Part shown: positions 33,235-41,045 of the stretch, one piece after another
How positions within the stretch are numbered: position 1 is the stretch's first letter
Layout of the letters: every line of letters starts with the position of its first letter
Assembly (NCBI RefSeq): GCF_011752565.1
Contig: NZ_VWXK01000042.1
Span: 1 to 50,751 of the forward strand
From: Pantoea sp. Ap-967
GTDB lineage: Bacteria; Pseudomonadota; Gammaproteobacteria; Pseudomonadales; Pseudomonadaceae
Length of the DNA stretch: 50,751 bases
Reading direction: 5' to 3'
The notes under the pieces: model-generated
Database searches by the model: none
Told to the model about the DNA's origin: nothing
What the model saw: only the letters and a program-made list of their open reading frames with translations
Translations under genes and position numbers: made by a program

Positions 33235-34506
33235 ATGAGCAACCGCCGCACCTTTCTGAAACAGGCCGGCCTGCTGGCCGCCAGCTTGCCCATATTACCC
33301 GAAGCCCTGGCGACGGCCGACAAGCCATCCAGTGGTGGCGACAAATGGAAAGCCCTGCGGGAATTGTTCCCGCTCGACCCACAAGTGGCCCACTTCGCGA
33401 ATTTCCTGGTCACTGCCCACCCACGGCCGGTGCAAGCGGCCATCGACCGCCATCGTGCCAACCTGGACCGCAACCCCGCCGCCCTGATGGACTGGGAAAG
33501 CCAATACGAGTGGCAGCGCGAGGACGAAGTGCGCGAATGGGCCGGGCGCTATCTGGACGTGCAGCCGCGCCAGGTCGCACTGACCGGCAGTACCACCGAA
33601 GGCCTGGCAATGATCTATGGCGGCCTCACGCTCGACGCCGGCCAGGAAATCCTGGTGACCGAGCATGAGCACTATTCGGTCCACAAGGCCTTGGCTTTCC
33701 GTACTCAGCGCCAGGGTACCGCAGTGCGCAAGATTCGGCTGTTCGACACACCCTGGACAGTATCCACCGATCAAGTGCTGGCTACCCTGGAGAAGGCCAT
33801 CAAGCCCAACACGCGTGTGCTCGGCATGACCTGGGTGCATTCGAGCAGCGGCGTCAAACTGCCGGTGGGAGAGATTGGCGAGCTGGTGCGCCGGCATAAC
33901 CGTGAACGCAGCGAAGCCGAGCGCATCATCTACGTGGTTGATGGCGTGCACGGCTTTGGCGTGGAAAACGCCCGCTTTTCCGACTTCAATTGCGACTACT
34001 TCATCGCCGGCACCCACAAGTGGATGTTCGGCCCGCGCGGCACCGGCATCATCTGCGCCGCATCCACCGGTATGGAGCATCTCACGCCCACTGTCGCCAC
34101 GTTCTCCCGTGACGAAGACTTCGGCACCATCATGACGCCCGGCGGCTACCATGCCTTCGAGTATCGCTGGGCAGCCGGCGAAGCCTTCAAGCTGCACCTG
34201 GCGCTGGGCAAGGCGGATGTGCAGCAGCGCATCCATCAGCTCAATACCCTGCTCAAGGATCGCCTCTGCGAACACCGGCAGATTCAGCTGGTAACGCCGC
34301 GCAGCGAACGCTATTCGGCTGGCTTCACGTTCTTCCGGATCAAAGACCGCGACCCCGACGCCGTCTCCGCCCACCTCACTGCAAACAAAGTGATGTGCGA
34401 TGCAGTGTATCGCGACGTCGGCCCGGTCATCCGTCTGGCCCCCAGCCTGCTCAACGACGAGCAGCAGATCGACCGGGCCATGGCCCTGATAACCCAGCAA
34501 CTCTGA
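33235..34506 (+). CDS. pvdN: Pyoverdine side-chain modifying PLP enzyme PvdN
   Basis: PLP-dependent enzyme of the aminotransferase class V fold, known to convert the N-terminal glutamate side chain of pyoverdine to succinamide in the periplasm. The 423-residue product has a twin-arginine signal (SNRRTFLKQAGLLAASLPIL), so it is exported folded with PLP. The Schiff-base Lys lies in AGTHKWMFGPRGTG near residue 261, and the cofactor-binding Asp is in YVVDGVHGFG near 239. It starts 12 bases after the pvdM stop and is followed by pvdO after 14 bases. Confidence 0.94.
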   Translation: MSNRRTFLKQAGLLAASLPILPEALATADKPSSGGDKWKALRELFPLDPQVAHFANFLVTAHPRPVQAAIDRHRANLDRNPAALMDWESQYEWQREDEVREWAGRYLDVQPRQVALTGSTTEGLAMIYGGLTLDAGQEILVTEHEHYSVHKALAFRTQRQGTAVRKIRLFDTPWTVSTDQVLATLEKAIKPNTRVLGMTWVHSSSGVKLPVGEIGELVRRHNRERSEAERIIYVVDGVHGFGVENARFSDFNCDYFIAGTHKWMFGPRGTGIICAASTGMEHLTPTVATFSRDEDFGTIMTPGGYHAFEYRWAAGEAFKLHLALGKADVQQRIHQLNTLLKDRLCEHRQIQLVTPRSERYSAGFTFFRIKDRDPDAVSAHLTANKVMCDAVYRDVGPVIRLAPSLLNDEQQIDRAMALITQQL

Positions 34507-34520
34507 ACAAGGCCCCACTC

Positions 34521-35381
34521 ATGAGCGCACCACTGCATCACCTGACCCTGGCCGCACTGCTGGCCGCCTGCAGCCTACCGACCCTTGCCGCAACGGCCAC
34601 TGCCAAGCCCGGTACGGTATTCCGGGATTGCGACAAGCTGTGCCCGGAACTGGTGGTATTGCCAGCGGGGACCTTCACCATGGGTACCCCAGCAGACGAA
34701 ATGGGCCGTCAGGATGACGAGTCTCCCCAGCACCCCGTGACCTTCGCCAAACCTTTTGCCATCAGCCGCTTCCAGGTCACCGCCGGTGAGTGGGCGGCCT
34801 ACCAGAAGGAAACCGGTATCGTGCTGCCTGATGGTGACGACCGACCGGGCAGACGCTGCACCAACGCCAAGCCCAGTTACAAACAGGGCCCGCGCCAGCC
34901 AGCCGTCTGCATGAGCTATTACGACGCCGAGCAATACGTGGCGTGGCTATCGAAGAAAACCGGCCACCGTTACAGCATGGTCAGCGAGGCGCAACGCGAG
35001 TACGCAGCTCGCGGTGGCACTACCAAGGCGTTCCCGTTCGAGCCTGACGCCAACTTTGAAATCAGCAAGAACTCCAACGTCTATGGCCCCAAGGATGGTT
35101 TCAGCTACAGCTCACCGGTGGGCAGCTTTCCTCCTAACGCCTTTGGCATGTACGACATGCACGGCAACGTCTACGAATGGGTTGCGGACTGCTATCACGA
35201 CAGCTACGCAGGGGCCCCCAGTGACGGCAGCGCATGGAAAGACAGCGATTGCAAATTGGTGAGCATTCGCGGCAACGACTGGGGCGAGGCCCCCATATTC
35301 TCGCGCTCGGGAAACCGCAACAATGCCTTCGCCAACAACCGCGGCGACTGGTTGGGCTTGCGCGTGGCACGCGAGCTCTGA
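34521..35381 (+). CDS. pvdO: Pyoverdine-maturation protein PvdO (FGE-sulfatase fold)
   Basis: Periplasmic protein with a formylglycine-generating-enzyme-like fold, reported to be needed for the last oxidation (dihydropyoverdine to pyoverdine). I chose the ATG giving MSAPLHHLTLAALLAACS, which begins a signal peptide (cleavage near LAATA), with AAGG upstream; the product is 286 residues, like known PvdO. The FGE-fold motif GTFTMGTPADEMGRQDDESPQHPV lies near residue 53 (only its start and end are diagnostic), and the C-terminus is DWLGLRVAREL. The cysteine pair used by true formylglycine enzymes is not present, so chemistry differs. Last gene of pvdMNO. Confidence 0.93.
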   Translation: MSAPLHHLTLAALLAACSLPTLAATATAKPGTVFRDCDKLCPELVVLPAGTFTMGTPADEMGRQDDESPQHPVTFAKPFAISRFQVTAGEWAAYQKETGIVLPDGDDRPGRRCTNAKPSYKQGPRQPAVCMSYYDAEQYVAWLSKKTGHRYSMVSEAQREYAARGGTTKAFPFEPDANFEISKNSNVYGPKDGFSYSSPVGSFPPNAFGMYDMHGNVYEWVADCYHDSYAGAPSDGSAWKDSDCKLVSIRGNDWGEAPIFSRSGNRNNAFANNRGDWLGLRVAREL

Positions 35382-35396
35382 GGCGCCGGCCGGCGG

Positions 35397-35420
35397 TAAA
35401 TTCTCCCCTGCCCGGCTCGT
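35397..35420 (+). promoter_or_regulatory. Iron-starvation (PvdS-type) box of the small ORF-pvdE unit
   Basis: TAAAT, 16 bases and CGT start 15 bases past the pvdO stop and lie 74 bp upstream of the small ORF. It shows that pvdE and the ORF before it have their own iron-responsive promoter. Confidence 0.86.
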
Positions 35421-35493
35421 TCCTATCGGTGTACTTGCGCAGGACAAGGGGCGCCCGGCGGCCTCCCTACCCACCATCCGAGGAACCGCAACC

Positions 35494-35607
35494 ATGACCC
35501 CGACTTCACTTCCGGGAAACACCTACGTCCTCACCAGCATCGGCTCACGCCTGCAAGCATGGGCCGACTACAACCTGAGCAACCCCTTGCTCAGAGCCTG
35601 CGTCTGA
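35494..35607 (+). CDS. Small 37-codon ORF ahead of pvdE, function unknown
   Basis: A 37-residue frame beginning MTPTSLPGNTYVLTSIGS and ending NPLLRACV. Support for translation: AGGAA nine bases upstream of the ATG, a PvdS-type box 74 bp upstream, and a stop 16 bp before the pvdE ATG on the same transcript. I do not recognise a family; it has no MbtH motif, signal peptide or clear membrane helix. It occupies the place where P. aeruginosa has pvdF, but it does not resemble a pvdF remnant. It may be a leader peptide coupling translation to pvdE, or a small PvdE partner. Confidence 0.6.
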   Translation: MTPTSLPGNTYVLTSIGSRLQAWADYNLSNPLLRACV

Positions 35608-35623
35608 AAACGGGAATCTTTCG

Positions 35624-37276
35624 ATGAGCATTCAACCCCGCGGGGCCGTGCGCGAACTGCTGGCCCTGCTCCAGCCCTTCTGGCCTGTAGTGCTGGTGTC
35701 AATCATCCTCGGGATGATCGGTGGCCTCAGCGTCACCGCGCTCTTGGCCACTATCAACAACGGGCTGCATAGCCAGGACGGATTCGGGCCCGACCTGGTA
35801 CTGGGCTTTGCAGGGCTGTGTACCATGGCCTTGGTCAGCACCATCCTTTCCGACATCGGCACCAACTATGTCGGCCAGCACATCATCGCTCAGTTGCGCA
35901 AACAGCTGGGCGAGAAAGTGCTGTCGGCACCGATCGAGCAGATAGAGCGCTTTCGCAGCCACCGCCTGATCCCCGTGCTGACCCACGATGTCGACACCAT
36001 CAGCGATTTCGCCTTCGCCTTCGCGCCGCTGGCGATCTCGCTGACCGTCACGCTGGGGTGCCTGGGTTATCTGGCCGTGCTGTCCTGGCCGATGTTCCTG
36101 ATGATGCTGACCGCTTTGGCCCTCGGCACCATCGTCCAATATCTGGCAAGGGCAAGGGGTATTCGTGGTTTCTTCCAGGCCCGCGACGCCGAGGACCGCT
36201 TGCAAAAGCACTACCACGGCATCGCCGAAGGCGCCAAGGAACTGCGTATTCATCGCCCACGCCGGCACCGGATGTACCGCGACGGCATCTGCCACACCGC
36301 CGACGAAATTCGCAACATTCAGATGCGCTCGATCAATACGTTCGTCATCGCCAAAAGCATCGGTTCGATGCTGTTCTTCGTCGTGATCGGCATGGCATTG
36401 GCGCTGCAGACGCTATGGCCCAATTCCGACGCAACAGTGATGAGCGGCTTCGTGTTGGTGCTGTTGTACATGAAGGGACCACTTGAACATCTTGTCGGTA
36501 CGCTACCGATCGTCAGCCGCGCGCAGATCGCCTTTCGCCGTATCGCCGAGTTGTCCGAGCAATTCTCCTCGCCGGAGCCCCACCTGCTGATTCAAGACAG
36601 CGCGGCACCTGCCAACGCGGTGAACAGTCTGGAACTCAAGGATGTCAGCTTCACGTTCGCTGCGCGCGAGGGCGTGCAACCTTTCCATTTGGGCCCGGTC
36701 AACCTCAGCTTCAAACGAGGTGAAATCACCTTCATCGTCGGTGAGAACGGTTGTGGCAAAACCACCTTGATCAAGCTGCTGCTGGGCTTGTACGTGCCGC
36801 AACAAGGGGTGGTCAACGTCAATGGCCAGGCCATCACCGATCAGGATCGCGACGATTACCGGCAACTGTTCACCACGGTATTTGCCGACTACTACCTGTT
36901 CGACGACGTACTGTTGGGCGACCGGCAGATTCCGGACACCGCCAGGCATTACCTGGAGCGCCTTGAAATCGCCCACAAGGTAGATATCCGAGACGGCCGA
37001 TTCACCACCACCGACTTGTCTACCGGGCAGCGCAAGCGCTTGGCACTGGTCAACGCCTGGCTCGATGAACGCCCCGTACTGGTGTTCGACGAATGGGCCG
37101 CGGACCAGGACCCGACATTCCGCCGGGTTTTCTACACCGAGCTGCTTCCCGAGCTGCAACGCCTGGGTAAAACCATCATCGTGATTTCGCACGATGACCG
37201 GTATTTCGACGTCGCCGACCAGCTGGTGCGTCTGCATGCCGGCCAGGTGCATAGCGAACGGGCTGCCTTGGCCTGA
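35624..37276 (+). CDS. pvdE: Pyoverdine precursor ABC exporter PvdE
   Basis: Half-size ABC exporter that moves the acylated ferribactin precursor across the inner membrane. The 550-residue product has an N-terminal six-helix membrane domain (hydrophobic segments at about residues 15-38, 52-75, 125-170, 242-270 and 275-290). A C-terminal ATPase follows, with Walker A GENGCGKTT near residue 374, the signature LSTGQRKRLALV near 465 and Walker B VLVFDEWAADQDP near 486 with the catalytic Glu. It follows the 37-codon ORF by 16 bp. A GC-rich hairpin (37284-37305) lies just after its stop. Confidence 0.95.
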   Translation: MSIQPRGAVRELLALLQPFWPVVLVSIILGMIGGLSVTALLATINNGLHSQDGFGPDLVLGFAGLCTMALVSTILSDIGTNYVGQHIIAQLRKQLGEKVLSAPIEQIERFRSHRLIPVLTHDVDTISDFAFAFAPLAISLTVTLGCLGYLAVLSWPMFLMMLTALALGTIVQYLARARGIRGFFQARDAEDRLQKHYHGIAEGAKELRIHRPRRHRMYRDGICHTADEIRNIQMRSINTFVIAKSIGSMLFFVVIGMALALQTLWPNSDATVMSGFVLVLLYMKGPLEHLVGTLPIVSRAQIAFRRIAELSEQFSSPEPHLLIQDSAAPANAVNSLELKDVSFTFAAREGVQPFHLGPVNLSFKRGEITFIVGENGCGKTTLIKLLLGLYVPQQGVVNVNGQAITDQDRDDYRQLFTTVFADYYLFDDVLLGDRQIPDTARHYLERLEIAHKVDIRDGRFTTTDLSTGQRKRLALVNAWLDERPVLVFDEWAADQDPTFRRVFYTELLPELQRLGKTIIVISHDDRYFDVADQLVRLHAGQVHSERAALA

Positions 37277-37283
37277 CGATCGA

Positions 37284-37305
37284 CGCGCGGGCAATCGCCC
37301 GCGCG
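37284..37305 (+). other. GC-rich hairpin after pvdE
   Basis: CGCGCGGGC / GCCCGCGCG arms (9 bp) with an AATC loop lie 8 bases past the pvdE stop. There is no T run, so it is either a weak terminator or a hairpin that lowers read-through into fpvA. Confidence 0.55.
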
Positions 37306-37433
37306 CTCAAGCAGCGCGATTTCCACCCGCCCTCCTGCCTTGCACAAGACCGGCATGAACCGGCTGGCTGCAGAACAACTTTTTTTCAGAATTGTTTCCG
37401 GTTTTGCAGCAGAGCTGCGTCATATTGAAGAAG

Positions 37434-37453
37434 AATAATTCTCATTGATAATT
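37434..37453 (+). promoter_or_regulatory. Fur-like box upstream of fpvA
   Basis: AATAATTCTCATTGATAATT resembles the Fur consensus (AATGAGAATTATT on the complement) and ends 22 bp upstream of the fpvA start. No TAAAT-N16-CGT box is found here, so fpvA is probably read by a different sigma factor or through pvdE. Confidence 0.7.
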
Positions 37454-37475
37454 ACAGCACTTACGGAAGCCACAG

Positions 37476-39971
37476 ATGCACAACAGATCATCGAAAACCA
37501 GCAGCCGAGCACTGCTCTCCCGTCCCGCTTCTCAACCTTTGCTAGCCCTGAGCACTGCCCTGCTGATGGCCTGCGCGGGTCAGGCGCACGCCGAACTGGC
37601 CAACCTCGACATCCCATCTCAACCTTTGGCTACGGCGCTACAGACACTGGGCAAGCAAGCGCAGTTACAGATTCTCTACAGCCCTGATTCGGTGAAGAAT
37701 GTCCGAACTGTCGCGATCAAAGGGGAGATCGACAGTATCGAGGCACTCAAGCGCCTGATCCAAGGTACCGGGCTGCGCTACAACGTCGACGGCAACACGG
37801 TCACGCTGATGGCGCCATTGGAAAGCAATGCGCATCAGATCCAACTCGAATCCACCTCGGTAACCGCTGCAGGGCTTGGCTATCAAACCGAGAACTCCGG
37901 TTCCTATACCACCGGCGCGGTATCGGTAGGCGGTAAAACACCCGTCGCATTGCGTGAAATCCCTCAGTCCGTCTCGGTGCTGACTCGCCAGAACATGGAA
38001 GACCAGGGCATCACCAACATGGAGCAGGCGCTGGACAAACTGACCGGCGTGACCGTGGTTGGCGGCAATGGCGTCGACACCAAGTTCTACTCACGGGGCT
38101 TCGAAGTCACCAGCGTGCAGACTGACGGCGGCGCACCGGGCATTCGCCAGCAGAACTACCAATCGCTTCCAGACATGGCCATGTACGATCATGTCGAGAT
38201 TCTGCGGGGCTCCGATGGCCTGTTCAGTGGCACCGGCGAACCCGGTGGCACGCTGAACCTGGTGCGTAAGAAGCCCTTGGCCTACAACCAGATCAAGACC
38301 ACCACATCGGCAGGCAGCTGGGACAACTATCGCCAGGAAGTGGATGTGACCGGCCCTATCGCCTTCGAGGGCAAGCTGCGGGGTCGCGGGGTCTTCGCGG
38401 TTGAGGACCGTGACTATTTCTACGACACCACCAACAGCAAGAAAGAGATCTATTACGGCATATTCGAAGCCGACCTTACCGACGATACCTTGCTGACCTT
38501 CGGCGGTAGCCATCAATGGCGCAAGATCAAAGGTTATTGGGACAGCGGCCTGCCGCGTTACAACACCGGCGCGGACATCGGCCTGTCTCGAGACACTTCG
38601 CTGGCAGCCGACTGGTCAACGGCAAATTACGAAACCAATGAAATGTTCGTGAAATTGGAGCACAGCTTCAACGAACAATGGAAAGCCAACGGCAGCTACA
38701 CCCGCTATCACCAAGACATCTCGCAGAACATCGGCCAGGCCACCGGCACCATCGACGACGTGACGGGGCGCGGTTCGTTGTTCTCCCGTTGGGGGCGCAA
38801 CTACAACATCGACCAGGATCTCTACGACGCCAACGTTTCGGGGCGTTTCCAGGCATTCGGACTTGAGCACGAAGTCGTGTTCGGCGTGGACCATCAGGAA
38901 ACCCGTCGCAGCTTCGAATCGTATCGCCTGGGCATGGCCAACATCCCGGTCAACCCAGCCGCCAACAACATCGGCAGCCAGCCCGAAGGCGCCATGCCAG
39001 GAATGTACATCTACTTCCCGGCCTGGAACCAGCGCAAGAGCGGTGCTTACGCCACGCTTCGCGCCCAGCTGGCCGAGCCGCTCAAGCTGATCGTGGGCGC
39101 CCGCTATTCCGACTATGACGACAACATCACCAGCGTCACCCCCGCCGACGGCATGGTCTACCCCACCGGAGGCAAGGAAAGCGGTGTCGTCACACCATTC
39201 GGTGGCCTGGTCTACAACATCGATGACCAGTGGTCCGTCTACACCAGTTACAGCCAGATCTACATTCCTCAAACCAACTACCTGGGCACCGACCACAGCT
39301 CGCTCAAGCCGATGACCGGCGACACCTATGAACTCGGGACCAAGGCGGAACTGTTCGACAAGAAGGCCAACCTTTCGCTCGCGGTTTACTACACCAAGCG
39401 CGAAAACGAGGCCATGCTACTCAACTCCGAGACCGTGGTCGGCAACCCATGCTGTTACGAAGCGGGCGGCAAGATCGTGAGCAAGGGCTTCGATGCGGAG
39501 ATCACCGGTGAACTGCTACCTAACTGGCAGATCGGCGCAGGTTATACCTTCAACATCAACGAACAGGTCAAGACCGGCACCGCCTCCAACCGTGGCAAGC
39601 CGCTGAGTTCGCAAACCCCGAAACACTTGCTCAAACTGTTCACCAGCTATCGCCTACCGGGTGACCTGAACAATTGGAAAGTCGGTTTGGGCGCCAACAT
39701 TCAAAGCCGTAACTACGTCAGCGGCACCTCGACGGTCAAAGACGCCTTCGGCAATAGCGTTACCACGGTCAACCCGTTCTCCTATGAACAGCCTGGCTAT
39801 GCCGTATGGAACGCACTGGTCGACTACCAGATCGACAAACACTGGAACGCGTCGTTCAACGTCAACAACCTCTTCGACAAGAAGTATTACCAGACCGTTG
39901 GCACCAACGCGATCAACAACTGGTATGGCAACCCTCGCGAGTACGTGCTTACCCTGCGCAGTACGTTCTGA
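37476..39971 (+). CDS. fpvA: Ferripyoverdine TonB-dependent receptor FpvA
   Basis: Outer-membrane receptor importing ferripyoverdine and, as a transducer, signalling to sigma factors. The 831-residue product has a signal peptide (cleavage after GQAHA near residue 39) and an N-terminal secretin/TonB short domain (STN, about residues 44-112). The plug domain (about 165-275) contains REIPQSVSVLTRQNMEDQ, and the 22-strand barrel ends in LRSTF with the terminal Phe. The STN domain normally contacts an anti-sigma factor (FpvR), which is not in this window. GGAAG precedes the ATG. Specificity for the local pyoverdine is inferred from position. Confidence 0.94.
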   Translation: MHNRSSKTSSRALLSRPASQPLLALSTALLMACAGQAHAELANLDIPSQPLATALQTLGKQAQLQILYSPDSVKNVRTVAIKGEIDSIEALKRLIQGTGLRYNVDGNTVTLMAPLESNAHQIQLESTSVTAAGLGYQTENSGSYTTGAVSVGGKTPVALREIPQSVSVLTRQNMEDQGITNMEQALDKLTGVTVVGGNGVDTKFYSRGFEVTSVQTDGGAPGIRQQNYQSLPDMAMYDHVEILRGSDGLFSGTGEPGGTLNLVRKKPLAYNQIKTTTSAGSWDNYRQEVDVTGPIAFEGKLRGRGVFAVEDRDYFYDTTNSKKEIYYGIFEADLTDDTLLTFGGSHQWRKIKGYWDSGLPRYNTGADIGLSRDTSLAADWSTANYETNEMFVKLEHSFNEQWKANGSYTRYHQDISQNIGQATGTIDDVTGRGSLFSRWGRNYNIDQDLYDANVSGRFQAFGLEHEVVFGVDHQETRRSFESYRLGMANIPVNPAANNIGSQPEGAMPGMYIYFPAWNQRKSGAYATLRAQLAEPLKLIVGARYSDYDDNITSVTPADGMVYPTGGKESGVVTPFGGLVYNIDDQWSVYTSYSQIYIPQTNYLGTDHSSLKPMTGDTYELGTKAELFDKKANLSLAVYYTKRENEAMLLNSETVVGNPCCYEAGGKIVSKGFDAEITGELLPNWQIGAGYTFNINEQVKTGTASNRGKPLSSQTPKHLLKLFTSYRLPGDLNNWKVGLGANIQSRNYVSGTSTVKDAFGNSVTTVNPFSYEQPGYAVWNALVDYQIDKHWNASFNVNNLFDKKYYQTVGTNAINNWYGNPREYVLTLRSTF

Positions 39972-39984
39972 TCCAACGCCCACT

Positions 39985-40012
39985 AAAAAGCCAGTCGATC
40001 GACTGGCTTTTT
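39985..40012. terminator. Bidirectional terminator between fpvA and the esterase gene
   Basis: A 28-bp perfect palindrome: an A run, GCCAGTCGATCGACTGGC and a T run. It is an intrinsic terminator in both directions for the convergent fpvA and esterase genes. Confidence 0.95.
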
Positions 40013-40043
40013 CATGTTCAGCGAAACGCCGCAGTGGCAGTTT

Positions 40044-40988
40044 TCACTGCAGATAACGCTTCAGTGCATCGACCATCTCGTCGTAAATCTCAAGCACGGC
40101 CGGTACCACCGCAGACATCCGCAAGAAGTCATGAGTCAGCCCCGCATACTCCACCAACTCAACCGTCACACCCGCTAGTCGCAGCTTCTGCGCATAGGCC
40201 AGGCCCTCATCGAACAATGGATCGAAACCCGCCAGGCCGATCCATGCGGGCGCACTGTGCTCCAGCTGTTCGGCCAACAGCGGCGAGAAGCGCGGGTCGG
40301 CGCGATCTTCCGGCTGACGCGCATGGCAGTCGTAGAACCACTCCAGGGTCGAATCTTCGAGTAGGTAACCTTCGGCGAACAACTCTCGCGATACGTGCCG
40401 CTGGCTGGCGTCAGTCATGGGGTAGCAGAGTAACTGCAAGCGCGGACGAATTCCCTCGAAGCCAGGTAGGCCCGCCTGCTGCGCAAGCACGGTGGCAAGG
40501 CTTGCGCCTACGCTGTCTCCGGCAAACGCAACCCGCGTGGTATCCAGGCCCAACGCCGGTCCCTCAGTGGCAAGCCAGCGCAGTGCGCGCTGCCCGTCTT
40601 CGAGGGGTTGCGGAAAACGATGCTCCGGGGCCAGGCGGTAGCCGACCGACACCACGGCAAAACCTGAACGCTGGCACAATTCCTGGCAGATGCCCTGGTG
40701 CGAATCCAGGCTTCCGACCACATAGCCGCCACCGTGGAAGAACACTATCACCGGCGTAGGCGCCGAGCTTCCAGGCCGATACAGGCGCAACGGCAAGCGA
40801 CTGCCGTCCTCGCGGGTGACGTCCAGATGCACGGGCTCTACCAACGGCGCCGCCCACGACAGCTGGCGGCTGGTGTTTTCGAACAACGCCCGCGCCTGCA
40901 CCGGCGCCAGGGTATGCAGCGGTGCCTGCTGGACTGGCGCCTGGTCGGCAAGGTCGAGAAATGCACCGATATCGGGGTGTAGGGTCAT
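40044..40988 (-). CDS. HSL-family alpha/beta hydrolase (esterase)
   Basis: A 314-residue cytosolic hydrolase of the hormone-sensitive-lipase (GDXG) family. The oxyanion motif HGGGYVVGS lies near residue 85, the nucleophile is in GDSVGAS near residue 160, and the remaining triad residues are probably Asp in DPLFDEG and His in THDFLRMS. It has no signal peptide. It lies 57 bp after the NRPS gene on the same strand and is probably cotranscribed, so a role in processing or hydrolysing a siderophore intermediate is possible. It is not a typical NRPS type II thioesterase. The ATG at 40988 is preferred over a TTG one codon upstream. Confidence 0.85.
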   Translation of the reverse strand: MTLHPDIGAFLDLADQAPVQQAPLHTLAPVQARALFENTSRQLSWAAPLVEPVHLDVTREDGSRLPLRLYRPGSSAPTPVIVFFHGGGYVVGSLDSHQGICQELCQRSGFAVVSVGYRLAPEHRFPQPLEDGQRALRWLATEGPALGLDTTRVAFAGDSVGASLATVLAQQAGLPGFEGIRPRLQLLCYPMTDASQRHVSRELFAEGYLLEDSTLEWFYDCHARQPEDRADPRFSPLLAEQLEHSAPAWIGLAGFDPLFDEGLAYAQKLRLAGVTVELVEYAGLTHDFLRMSAVVPAVLEIYDEMVDALKRYLQ

Positions 40989-41045
40989 CAAAGCAATATC
41001 CTGCAGCTGAAAACGAAAGCGGGAGGCCTGCCTCCCGCATGAACA

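Noticed and set aside
37277..37475. A PvdS-type box for fpvA
   Set aside because: I looked for TAAAT-N16-CGT on the plus strand and found none. Only a Fur-like box and a CGTC without a matching upstream element are present, so no such promoter is called.
40044..40988. The hydrolase as the pyoverdine type II thioesterase or as PvdQ
   Set aside because: The HGGG and GDSVGAS motifs and the length fit the hormone-sensitive-lipase family. Type II thioesterases have a different motif pattern, and PvdQ is an Ntn-type acylase with a signal peptide.
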